From assembly GCA_031274925.1 (NCBI GenBank), contig JAISPL010000054.1:1-38150 (forward strand): DNA of 38,150 nt, in the 5' to 3' direction. This DNA is from Syntrophobacterales bacterium. Lineage in GTDB: Bacteria; Desulfobacterota; Syntrophorhabdia; Syntrophorhabdales; Syntrophorhabdaceae. Both the position numbers and the translations under genes were made by a program. Below the pieces are notes generated by a model. It was given only the letters and a program-made list of their open reading frames with translations. It did not search any database and was not told where the DNA came from. Below, in pieces: positions 18,727-26,762 of this stretch (position 1 is the stretch's first letter; the number at the start of each line of letters is the position of its first letter).

Positions 18727-20756
18727 CTACTTAGGGATACTGCGCATTTTAGTCGGCCCGTCTCCCAACTGACCGTTGCCATTCCCTCCCCAGGTCTTCA
18801 TCGTGCCATTATCTTTAAGGGCAAGAGAATGACTGCTTCCTGCGGTCAGAGCCGCAACATCGGATAGCTCAACCTGTACCGGAATAAGGCTGTTCTTAAT
18901 TGTACCGTCTCCCAACTGACCATTATTATTCCTTCCCCATGCCAATACATCTCCGTTATCTTCAACAGCGAGAGAGTGGTACCATCCGGCGGTAAGAGCC
19001 TTAGCGGTCAGATTCACAACAGGCGTTGGGATTAAGCGGTTAATCTTTGTACCGTCTCCCAACTGACCGAATTTATTCCTTCCCCAGGCAAGCGCCGTGC
19101 CATCCTCTTTGATAGCTAAAGAATGATCGCCTCCCGCGGCAATTGCAGTTACAGTCACACCGGATAATCCCTTAACTTGAGCGGGGGCAGTACGATTAGT
19201 CTTTGTACCATTACCTAACTGACCGCTAGAGTTCTTTCCCCAAGCCCATACAGTACCATTACTATCCAAGGCTAAAGAATGGTAGCTTCCCGCGGTAAGG
19301 TGGGCTACAGTTACATCGGATAGCCCCGGCACCTTAACGGGGGTGCGGCGACTGGTCTTTGTACCATCTCCAAGCTGACCGAAGCTGTTCTTTCCCCAGG
19401 CCCACACCATGCCGCCTTTGTCCAGCGCCAGGGAGTGATAGCCTCCCGCAGCAAGTTGAGCTGCGGTTGAGCCCAGATTTAAATCATCCACCAAGCGCCC
19501 TGCGCCGCCTTCCATCACTTTGACGGGGGTAGGACTCTGATAATAGCCTCGTTGCCCAACTCCCCGGCATAACCACTTCCCCACGCCCATACTGAGCCGT
19601 CATTTTTAACCGCGAGGGAATGATAGAATCCCCCGGCCAGGGCCGCTACATCGGTTAAATTACCCACACCGTCTTCATCCACCACCTTAACGGGGACATT
19701 TTTAGTAGAAGCAGTGGACCCATCTGTTCCATCGCCCACCTGACCGAAAAAATTCCCTCCCCAGGCAAGCACCGTGCCGTCATTTTTAACCGCAAAACAA
19801 TGATGGCCTCCTGCGGCAATGGCCTTAACATCGGTTAAATTACCCACACCGTCTTCACCTTTTACCTGTGCCGGTGCCGGGCTGTTATCGTTGGTCCCGT
19901 CTCCCAACTGACCGTTACCATTCCATCCCCACGCCCACACCGTACCGTCCTCTTTTTTAAGGGCGAGGGAATGATAACCTCCCGCGGCAATGGCCGCCAC
20001 ACCGGTTAAATTACCCAATACCTTAACGGGGGTATTTCTACTGGTATAGGTCCCATCGCCCAACTGACCATTATCATTATTTCCCCACGCCCACACCGTG
20101 CCGTCTCTTTTAAGGGCAAGAGAATAAACAGTTCCTGCGGCAATGGCCTTAACATCGGTTAAATTACCCACACCGCCTTCACCCTTCACTTTGACGGGGG
20201 TAGGGCTGTTATCAGTGGCCCCATTGCCCAGCTGACAGTAATTATTATATCCCCACGCCCATACCGAGCCGTCATTTTTAACCGCAAGGGAATGAGAGTA
20301 TCCCGCGGCAATGGCCTTAACATCGGTTAACCCCACCACCTTAACGGGGGTATTTCTATCAGTAGTGGTCCCATCTCCCAGCGAACCGACACTATTACCT
20401 CCCCAAGCGAACACTGTACCGTCATCTTTGATCGCAAGGGAATGAAAGCCTCCTGCAGCAATGGCCGTTACATTGGTTAAATTGCCCTTACCGCCCTCAC
20501 CCTTCACCTGCACGATAGCAGGGCCAAAAGCATCGGGGCCGCTCTTCCCATCACCCAACTGACCGACATTATTAGTTCCCCAACCCCACACCGTGCCGTC
20601 GTCTTTGAGGGCAAGAGAATGAGCGTATCCCCCAGCCACCATGGGCGCTGTGGTGAACTTTGCCGCAGATGCATAAGTCGCCATAAATGGCGTCATAGTG
20701 AGCATAAGCGCCGCTGAAACGAGTACGGCTAAGCACATGTTTCTGCTTTTCATCAT
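18727..20756 (-). pseudogene. Secreted RCC1-repeat protein interrupted by one frameshift
   Basis: A Sec signal peptide (MMKSRNMCLAVLVSAALML..., cleaving near YASA) is followed by twelve RCC1-type repeats of about 50-60 residues, each built on AGGxHSLALKxDGTVWAWGxN and GQLGDGT. AAGGAG lies 6 nt before the ATG at 20756. The frame breaks in repeat 7 near 19550, where adding one base restores LGN-GGYYQSPTPVKV and joins 6.5 repeats upstream to 5.5 downstream. The last repeat stops abruptly at RSIPK. RCC1 repeats form seven-bladed propellers; twelve would give one full and one partial propeller. The function is probably extracellular binding, but the partner is unknown. The single-base break may be a real mutation or an assembly error. 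Confidence 0.8.
18760..20640. repeat. Tandem DNA repeats underlying the RCC1 blades
   Basis: Units of about 150-180 bp share long near-identical stretches, for example the GTTAAATTACCCA block recurring near 19656, 19833, 20000, 20155 and, changed, 20317 and 20472. The similarity is higher at DNA level in the N-terminal half (19590-20640) than in the C-terminal half, suggesting recent expansion or gene conversion there. Confidence 0.75.
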
Positions 20757-20909
20757 GAAGATCTCCTTTTCCGGGAAGTGAACCCCGGACATTGTGTATT
20801 TTTCTGGTGGAACCCTTCTTGGGGAACACGGCTTCTTGCTTCTACTGTATATAGGGATAAAAGCGCAGCTGGAAACTGTTTTAGTACCCCCCCGTGCAAT
20901 TATAATCAC

Positions 20910-21240
20910 GATATATCAAAAAAACAAGAAATTGAGGTGGAAAATGTGGAAATACAGCCTGCCCCCGCTTCCCGTGTGCCCCCCACAGAGTGGTCCGAGG
21001 GGCATGCCCCCCTTTTACGAGGGGTCCCCGCTCCTGCGAGGGATTCGAGGGATACTAAAGTATTTGTCCTCGTTTACCCCTGCTTACTCGTCCCCGATTC
21101 CACAGAGTATACGAGGGATTTGAGGAATCCCGATTATACGATGGGAAGAGTCCCTGGCCTGCAGAGCGTTTGTTCCTATTTTTCCGAAAGATATGAGGGT
21201 CTGCCCCGATCCCTTGCCCCGCGAGGAATTCGATCCATTT
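20910..21240. other. Intergenic region with recurring GAGGGATTC-like motifs
   Basis: GC-rich, skewed DNA in which CGAGGGATTCGAGGGAT, ACGAGGGATTTGAGGAAT and related words recur in both orientations (about 21000-21240). No gene is recognisable. It resembles dispersed extragenic repeats seen at island borders. Confidence 0.4.
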
Positions 21241-21244
21241 TTTC

Positions 21245-21296
21245 TTGACAATAATAAAGTTAGTGTCAGACAATATGACTAACAGATAGTCTGAGT
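21245..21296 (+). promoter_or_regulatory. Promoter and GntR-type operator before the hydrolase region
   Basis: TTGACA (21245-21250) with a GACAAT-like -10 18 nt away. The palindrome TGTCAGACA (21264-21272) overlaps the -10, and a further inverted pair GACTA/TAGTC lies at 21277-21291. The GTCnGAC core is shared with two other promoters of this island (22666-22676, 23715-23723). The same TTGACAATAAT start is repeated at 22635. Confidence 0.55.
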
Positions 21297-21299
21297 AAA

Positions 21300-21566
21300 G
21301 TGAACTTTAAACTTGAAGAACGTGGCTATGAAGAAAATGACGCATGAAGCTTCATTGTAAAGTATCGACCGCCTCGGTCAAGAATAGACTGGCTTTATCG
21401 GGAGCTTTGGGACTGCCTGGTATCGCAGGTTTTGGTTTTTCAAGAAAAAAGGGTCCTTGTACAAAAATCTCCGCTTACAGAGACATTCCTCGACAGCAAC
21501 ACAGGCGTACAGGCGTGCTTTGGCAGGACTCTCGTGGAAGCGCTCCATGACCATCTCATAAATTGA
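21300..21566 (+). pseudogene. Short broken reading frame of unknown family
   Basis: A GTG at 21300 opens 15 codons (NFKLEERGYEENDA), then a TGA at 21345, then 72 sense codons in the same frame ending ...LVEALHDHLIN. It lies immediately downstream of the promoter/operator, so it may be the remnant of the island's former first gene. The C-terminal part faintly recalls the end of Rieske-type ring oxygenases, but this is too weak to name it. Confidence 0.35.
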
Positions 21567-21648
21567 AGGAGAAAACAGAAAAACCAGCATGGCTTCTCGT
21601 AACGGACAAATAGATAAAGGAACAAATAATGATTACCGGAGGTCAAAA

Positions 21649-22353
21649 ATGAAAAAGTGGATGATTGTTGGAGCGTTGATAGTCGCAGTCTTCGCTGTGA
21701 TCCTTTTTTGCGGGATAGCGCAGGCACAGGCGAATAAAGCGGATCTCGATAAATTACGCGCAAAGGTAGCTTCGGATCGCACAGCTCTCATTGTCGTTGA
21801 TATGCAGAAGGATTATTTGCTCAAGGGAGGCGTTCTCGATAAACTCGGTTTCGATGTGATCGACGGCCAAAACTTGGCGCCCCGTCTTGATGATTTTGTC
21901 AATAAGGCGCGAAAACATGTTAAAGCTGTCATTCATCTCAAATTTACTCTCTTGCCCCATCTTCGTTCTCCGGCAAATATTGAACATTATCAAAGGGTAG
22001 GCCTCGTGCGCAAGCATGATCCTGTTTTCTCGGAGTTTTATGGGGTTATACCGCAGGAAGGCGACATCATAGTTCCGAAATACCGGTATTCCGGATTCAT
22101 TTCAACTTACCTTGATCAAACGTTGCGTTCTCTCGGGATAACAACTCTGATAGTTACCGGGGTTGCGACAAATGTGTGCGTTGAATCAACGGTACGCGAC
22201 GGGTTCATGCTTGATTATTCCATTGTAGTTCCATCCGATATGACTGAAGGAACGAGCCGTCATGCAAAAGAATGGTCCCTGAAAACCATGGGTGTTTTTT
22301 TCGGTGAAATAGTTGATTCTCAAGACCTTCTGACAGGCTGGGGAGTAAAATGA
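21649..22353 (+). CDS. Exported isochorismatase-like cysteine hydrolase (RutB-like)
   Basis: A 234-residue amidohydrolase of the isochorismatase fold. The ATG at 21649 is chosen because GGAGG lies at 21640-21644 and an N-terminal signal peptide (MKKWMIVGALIVAVFAV..., cleaving near AQA) follows. The triad is Asp51 (VVDMQKDY), Lys144 (VPKYRYSGF) and Cys177 (GVATNVCVEST). The family hydrolyses amides, ureido acids, nicotinamide and similar C-N bonds; the best motif likeness is to ureidoacrylate/N-carbamoyl-type members. Most relatives are cytoplasmic, so the signal peptide is unusual. Together with the solute receptor encoded downstream it suggests periplasmic release of an acid that is then imported. 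Confidence 0.88.
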   Translation: MKKWMIVGALIVAVFAVILFCGIAQAQANKADLDKLRAKVASDRTALIVVDMQKDYLLKGGVLDKLGFDVIDGQNLAPRLDDFVNKARKHVKAVIHLKFTLLPHLRSPANIEHYQRVGLVRKHDPVFSEFYGVIPQEGDIIVPKYRYSGFISTYLDQTLRSLGITTLIVTGVATNVCVESTVRDGFMLDYSIVVPSDMTEGTSRHAKEWSLKTMGVFFGEIVDSQDLLTGWGVK

Positions 22354-22365
22354 CCATCCATACGT

Positions 22366-22530
22366 CTGGAATTTGTCGAAGCGGGCCATCTTTTAATTGG
22401 AACCGATGATGCCCCCGGATCCTGATCGGCGACGCCAATCAAGGTCATGGGTTTCGTGAGTGATCTTGGTTTGAGCCGGAAAGATAAGGAAAAGATCTGT
22501 GAAGAAAGATTCAATATTTATAAACCGTGA
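22366..22530 (+). pseudogene. C-terminal remnant of an amidohydrolase-2 family gene
   Basis: The frame after the hydrolase stop reads LEFVEAGHLLIGTDDAPGS, a TGA, then IKVMGFVSDLGLSRKDKEKI and ends INIYKP-like at 22530. It aligns with the C-terminus of the intact amidohydrolase encoded at 26763-27764 (LEFMGPDHLLLGTDYAHP; EKVAEFVNRLGLSQEDNEKI), including the catalytic Asp of GTD. The rest of the gene is deleted. Confidence 0.75.
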
Positions 22531-22634
22531 TAAAAAAGGTCAGGCGCCATGGAGCCATATGTCCGACCCTAAAACAGTTCAATGCCAGCTATATTATGGC
22601 AGGTGCAGATACAAGATGCACTTGGACTTAATGG

Positions 22635-22676
22635 TTGACAATAATGAAAGTTTTGAATAGCATGATAGTCAGACAT
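22635..22676 (+). promoter_or_regulatory. Promoter and operator of the GntR regulator gene
   Basis: TTGACA (22635-22640), a 17-nt spacer and TAGCAT (22658-22663), followed by the operator-like TAGTCAGACAT (22666-22676) at the expected start of transcription. This suggests autoregulation by the regulator encoded 65 nt downstream. A weaker core, GTCCGAC, lies at 22561-22567. Confidence 0.55.
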
Positions 22677-22741
22677 TTAGCAAGCGATGAGGTTGATCGT
22701 TACCGCGACTTAAGAAAGAAAAATTGAAGGAATAACTCGCA

Positions 22742-23512
22742 ATGGAAGAAAAGGCTGTGTATTTTAATCCGATCAAGAGCAAAAGGACTTTTGACGAGAT
22801 TGCTATCGAGATAAAGAAAATGATCGTTGGCGGAGTCTTGAGGCCGGGAGACAGGCTTCCTTCTGAGGCGGAAATAGCCAAGCAATTCAATGTAGGCAGG
22901 CAGACGGTCCGTGAAGCTTTGCGATTGCTTGAGCTGTCCGGTTTCGTGATGGTCCATAAAGGCGGCGGCGGCGGCGCGATCATTACCAACACGATCATTG
23001 ATACTATTAGAAAATCTTTCATGGACGCCGCGCAAATGCGTGACATATCGGTAGCTGAACTTACCTATGCGCGCGCCGAGATTGAAAAGCTTGTGATCTG
23101 CCGTGCAGTTGAGAATTCAACTGACGAAGACATTGCGGTACTCAACGAAAACATCACTCAAGGGAGGAAAGCGATCGCGTCTGGTGTTCAGGCGTTTGAG
23201 GAGAACATGGATTTTCACGTACTCCTCGCGAAGGCCTCGAAAAATGCAATTTTTGCGATAATCGTGGAATCGCTCATGGCAATTGTATCCGATCTCTTAA
23301 GCCGGATCCCTCAGTCTCTTGAGATATCGAAAAAAATCCTGGAAGAACATAAGCAAATGGTGGACGCCATAGCGGGGCGGGACAAAGACCGTGCCATTGA
23401 CCTCCTGGACAAACACCTGGACTTTGTAGGCAAAAGGTTTAATTCCTCCTTTGAAGAATTAGCGAAACAGAACAGAGTAGGCACGACAGGTGAAAGAGCC
23501 ACACAACGTTAA
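22742..23512 (+). CDS. GntR-family (FadR/FCD subfamily) transcription regulator
   Basis: A 256-residue regulator. The N-terminal winged helix shows GGVLRPGDRLPSEAEIA, then the recognition helix GRQTVREALRLLE and the wing GFVMVHKGGGGG. The C-terminal all-helical FCD ligand domain carries the usual metal/ligand positions (Asp and His in MDFHVLLA, His in EEHKQM, His in DKHLDF). FCD regulators bind small carboxylates and usually act as repressors released by the ligand. It sits between the hydrolase and transporter genes, and GTCnGAC palindromes occur at all three nearby promoters, so it probably controls this island. The Gly-rich wing (five Gly) is somewhat unusual. Confidence 0.93.
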   Translation: MEEKAVYFNPIKSKRTFDEIAIEIKKMIVGGVLRPGDRLPSEAEIAKQFNVGRQTVREALRLLELSGFVMVHKGGGGGAIITNTIIDTIRKSFMDAAQMRDISVAELTYARAEIEKLVICRAVENSTDEDIAVLNENITQGRKAIASGVQAFEENMDFHVLLAKASKNAIFAIIVESLMAIVSDLLSRIPQSLEISKKILEEHKQMVDAIAGRDKDRAIDLLDKHLDFVGKRFNSSFEELAKQNRVGTTGERATQR

Positions 23513-23674
23513 ATCGTCGGATTTAAAGACCCCGTTACCAAAGCGGTTGTAACTCCACGATGATGTTTCTTCAGATCCCTTAATATCTTTAACGCAATAA
23601 GATAATCGTCAATTCCTGGCCGTCGCATCAATATGACAAAGAAGATTGAGAAGTAACAATTTTTCACTTTTTTC
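23513..23674. other. Short intergenic spacer after the regulator
   Basis: About 160 nt with no gene. I see no strong terminator; the regulator transcript may read through to the transporter genes. Confidence 0.4.
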
Positions 23675-23723
23675 TTGACTCAGTAAATCGGAGGGGCTAT
23701 CATCATGGTCAGATTGTCTGACA
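23675..23723 (+). promoter_or_regulatory. Promoter and operator of the TAXI-TRAP-amidohydrolase operon
   Basis: TTGACT (23675-23680), a 17-nt spacer and TATCAT (23698-23703) form a good sigma70 promoter. Just downstream lies GTCAGA-TTG-TCTGAC (23708-23722), a perfect 6-bp inverted repeat containing the TGTCTGACA core, placed to block initiation. Because transcription begins near 23710, an upstream in-frame ATG at 23705 cannot be the start of the next gene. Confidence 0.65.
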
Positions 23724-23824
23724 TTCAGAAATTAGTACTTAGCAACGGAAAAGCATATGAATTCTTAAATGCAGAAAGAAAGAGTCAAGGCATGAGAGAC
23801 GAGAATTTCAAGGAGGTATTTGCC

Positions 23825-24790
23825 ATGAGATTAAAAACGATATGTGTCTTGTTTTCCGCAATCGGACTATTGTTCACGATGTCGACAGGTTCACAGGCGG
23901 CCCAGGATTTAACCCCGCTTTACACATTGCCGGCGGGTGGCACTGTTTATGTCCTTGGCGCAGGCATCGTCAGGGTTAGCAATAAATACATGTCTTCTAA
24001 CAAATTCGTCCAGCAGGCATCGTCAGGCACCCTCGATATTATCAGGAAGATGATGCAAAGGGATATGCAGGGAAAGGATGCCTTTGGCATCTTTGCCACA
24101 GTGGACGGCTATAATGCCTATAAAGGCAACAACGAGTATACCGGTAAGCCTTTTCCAAATTTGCGTGCCGTGACTTTTATCAACAACACCGATCTCTATC
24201 TTGTTGTGCGTGCCAATTCTCCGATCCAGTCGTACAAAGAGTGCAAAGGTAAAAGGATAGGCATCGGAGCCGCAGGGAGTACGATGGCAAATACCGCCGT
24301 GTTTCTGCTGGAGCGGCACGGTGTTCCAAAAAATGACTTTAAGCCGCAATTTTATTCCTACAGGGAGATCGTGGAAGGTATCCAGGATAATAGTCTGGAC
24401 GGCGGTTTTCTTGCAGGCGGGTTCCCTATTGCCGCCTACACAGAACTCGCAACAAACTTTGATGTCCGTATCGTACCGGTAGATGAGGATGTGCTGAAAA
24501 AACTTCCCGCGTCTTATTACCGCAGCGTTGTCAAAGCGAAATCTTACAAAGGGCACGACAAAGATGTCCCCATCATGGGATTCTCCGTCGGTCTGCACGT
24601 GAATGCAAATGCGAACCCTGACCTTGTATATGAAATGGTAAAAAATCTTTACGAGCACAAGTCTGATTATTATGTCATCCATTCATCTGCGAAAGAGCTC
24701 ACGGTCCAGAATGCAAGCCAGGGATTTACGATCCCCTTTCATCCGGGAGCCGAAAAATACCTGAAAGAGATCGGGGCATTAAAGAAGTAG
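23825..24790 (+). CDS. TAXI-family TRAP transporter solute-binding protein
   Basis: A 321-residue periplasmic receptor. The ATG at 23825 has a near-perfect AGGAGG at 23811-23816 and begins a signal peptide (MRLKTICVLFSAIGLLF..., cleaving near SQA). The mature protein shows the TAXI features: a conserved LRAVTFINNTDLYLVV strand, the GKRIGIGAAGSTMANTA loop and a C-terminal lobe ending FHPGAEKYLKEIG. TAXI receptors deliver organic acids to fused TRAP permeases; the next gene encodes such a permease. The ligand cannot be read from sequence; an aromatic or dicarboxylic acid is a guess from the amidohydrolase downstream. Confidence 0.92.
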   Translation: MRLKTICVLFSAIGLLFTMSTGSQAAQDLTPLYTLPAGGTVYVLGAGIVRVSNKYMSSNKFVQQASSGTLDIIRKMMQRDMQGKDAFGIFATVDGYNAYKGNNEYTGKPFPNLRAVTFINNTDLYLVVRANSPIQSYKECKGKRIGIGAAGSTMANTAVFLLERHGVPKNDFKPQFYSYREIVEGIQDNSLDGGFLAGGFPIAAYTELATNFDVRIVPVDEDVLKKLPASYYRSVVKAKSYKGHDKDVPIMGFSVGLHVNANANPDLVYEMVKNLYEHKSDYYVIHSSAKELTVQNASQGFTIPFHPGAEKYLKEIGALKK

Positions 24791-24808
24791 TGCAGGCAAG
24801 GAGGAGTC

Positions 24809-26740
24809 ATGGCAGATTTGGCTGATCCAAAAATCTCTGCCGCTAAAATCTGGGGCAGGTCTTTACGAAGCATAATCATACTCATAACCGCCGTGGGGAT
24901 GACTGCCTTTCAGATCTATACCGCAGGCGTTCGCCCTTTCCCCGGAGTGATACAGCGTATCGTCCATCTGGCGTTTGTCATGGTACTCATTTTTCTCATG
25001 TATCCTCTAAAGGCGAAAACCACTGATAAGGAAGAAGCGAATATTCCCGTTGAGGACCGGCCCCTTTCATTTGTTGATATATTGTTAGTCCTTGTATCCG
25101 TGTTCATGGGCGGCTACGTATTTGTCGAATACGAGGCGTTGAGTTTCAGAACAGGTATGCCGAATCTGTTGGATTCGTGCGTAAGTTTCGTCGGTATACT
25201 TCTTGTACTCGAAGCCACGCGGAGGATGATTGGCTGGCCCTTCATAATCATCTGCCTTCTGGGATTCCTGTATGTCGGAATCGGGCAGTACCTGCCCTCT
25301 TTTTTGTCCCATATTGGTTATACTTTTGAAGAAACGATCAATTTCAATTTTTTCAGCACGGAAGGCGTCCTTGGCCTGCCTTTAGGGGTTTCCTCGACGA
25401 CCATAGCATGTTTCATCATATTCGGGGCTTTTTTGAATGTGTCGGGCGCAGGAACTCTGTTCATTGATATTGGTCTCGCCCTTTTTGGAAGATTTCGCGG
25501 GGGCCCCGCGAAGGCAGCGATCCTGGCATGCTGTCTTTTCGGCATGATTACCGGAAGTCAGGTGGCGGCTGTTGCCGCTGTCGGGGTATTTGCCATTCCC
25601 CTTATGATACGTACAGGATATCAGCCCATGACTGCCGCATCCATCACCGCGCTTGCTGGAACGGGCGGGATGCTCGTGCCGCCCGTTATGGGCGCCGTGG
25701 CGTTCATTATCCCGGACATGATAGGCGGAACCTATTGGGACGTGTGCCGCGCTCAGCTTATCCCCGGGCTTTTCTTTTACGTGGCGGTTTATATGCTTGT
25801 AGAGCTCCAGTCCGCAAAACTCGGACTCAAAGGCGTTTCAAAATCAGATCTGCCCAGGATTGGTAAAGTCTTGAAAGAGCGAGGCTATATGATTTTACCG
25901 ATCATCGTCCTGCTTTTTGCTATATCCGTCCTAAAGCTCTCGCCGGTGAAGTCGGGATTTTGGGCAATCGTCTGCTGTGTTCTTGTCAGCTATATCCGTC
26001 AGGAAACGCGGATGACATTCAAAAAGATAATGACTGCGTTTGAGAAGGGGGCCAAGGGATGCCTTATCGTGGCAATCTGCTGTGCCTCCGCCGGGCTTAT
26101 CACCGGCGTTATCAGCATGACCGGAATGGGTGAACGGTTTTCGGACATTCTCATCATGCTTTCCGGCGGAAGTCTCCTTCCTCTGCTTTTCCTTACCATG
26201 ATCGCATCCCTTGTAATCGGTCTGCCCCTGCCGCCAGTAACGTGCTATCTGATCCTGGCCGTCATTGCAGCCCCCGCGCTCATCAAAGCTGGCGTCAACC
26301 CCATGGCTGCCCACCTTTTTGTGTTCTTTTTCGGCGCTCTGGGGAACATAAGTCCGCCTGCGGCCCCGACATCGTTCGCCGCGGCGGGTATTGCGGGGAC
26401 GGACCCCATGAAAACGACAAATATCACCTTCGTTTATTGTTTGCCGGCATTCTTCGTTCCTTATCTTTACGTCTTCAGGAATGAATTGTTGCTTATGGGA
26501 ACGCCTATGAACATCGCAGCAATAATTATCGCTTCTTTCTTAGGGATAAGTTGCATGGCCGTTGCCTTTAACGGCTATCTTTTCAAGAGGACGAGCCTCC
26601 TTGAACGTCTTGTCTTTGTGATCACCGGCATTGCCCTGATATATCCGAACCGGATGATCAATATGGTCGGGATCGTGGGCGCCGGCGTCCTGGTAGCGAT
26701 ACAGTTCATTTTTGCGAAACGACAGGCCGTTACGGCCTAA
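24809..26740 (+). CDS. TRAP transporter fused permease (DctQ-DctM type)
   Basis: A 643-residue inner-membrane protein. The first 180 residues hold about four hydrophobic helices equivalent to the small DctQ subunit. The remainder is the DctM-like transport domain with the conserved FRGGPAKAA, GTGGMLVPPVMGAVAF and GNISPPAAPTSFAAA segments. It uses an ion gradient to move the solute bound by the TAXI receptor encoded 18 nt upstream. The single-chain architecture is the rule for TAXI systems. GGAGG precedes the ATG. The C-terminal 100 residues add further membrane helices, as in many TAXI permeases. Confidence 0.94.
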   Translation: MADLADPKISAAKIWGRSLRSIIILITAVGMTAFQIYTAGVRPFPGVIQRIVHLAFVMVLIFLMYPLKAKTTDKEEANIPVEDRPLSFVDILLVLVSVFMGGYVFVEYEALSFRTGMPNLLDSCVSFVGILLVLEATRRMIGWPFIIICLLGFLYVGIGQYLPSFLSHIGYTFEETINFNFFSTEGVLGLPLGVSSTTIACFIIFGAFLNVSGAGTLFIDIGLALFGRFRGGPAKAAILACCLFGMITGSQVAAVAAVGVFAIPLMIRTGYQPMTAASITALAGTGGMLVPPVMGAVAFIIPDMIGGTYWDVCRAQLIPGLFFYVAVYMLVELQSAKLGLKGVSKSDLPRIGKVLKERGYMILPIIVLLFAISVLKLSPVKSGFWAIVCCVLVSYIRQETRMTFKKIMTAFEKGAKGCLIVAICCASAGLITGVISMTGMGERFSDILIMLSGGSLLPLLFLTMIASLVIGLPLPPVTCYLILAVIAAPALIKAGVNPMAAHLFVFFFGALGNISPPAAPTSFAAAGIAGTDPMKTTNITFVYCLPAFFVPYLYVFRNELLLMGTPMNIAAIIIASFLGISCMAVAFNGYLFKRTSLLERLVFVITGIALIYPNRMINMVGIVGAGVLVAIQFIFAKRQAVTA

Positions 26741-26762
26741 TCAGAATTCAACAGGAGGTTTT

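Noticed and set aside
18760-20640. CRISPR-like array
   Set aside because: The regular repeats are 150-180 bp, coding and in frame as RCC1 blades; there are no short repeats with unique spacers.
23705-23824. N-terminal extension of the TAXI receptor
   Set aside because: Its ATG lies at the -10 box of the promoter, while the downstream ATG has a strong ribosome site and a signal peptide.
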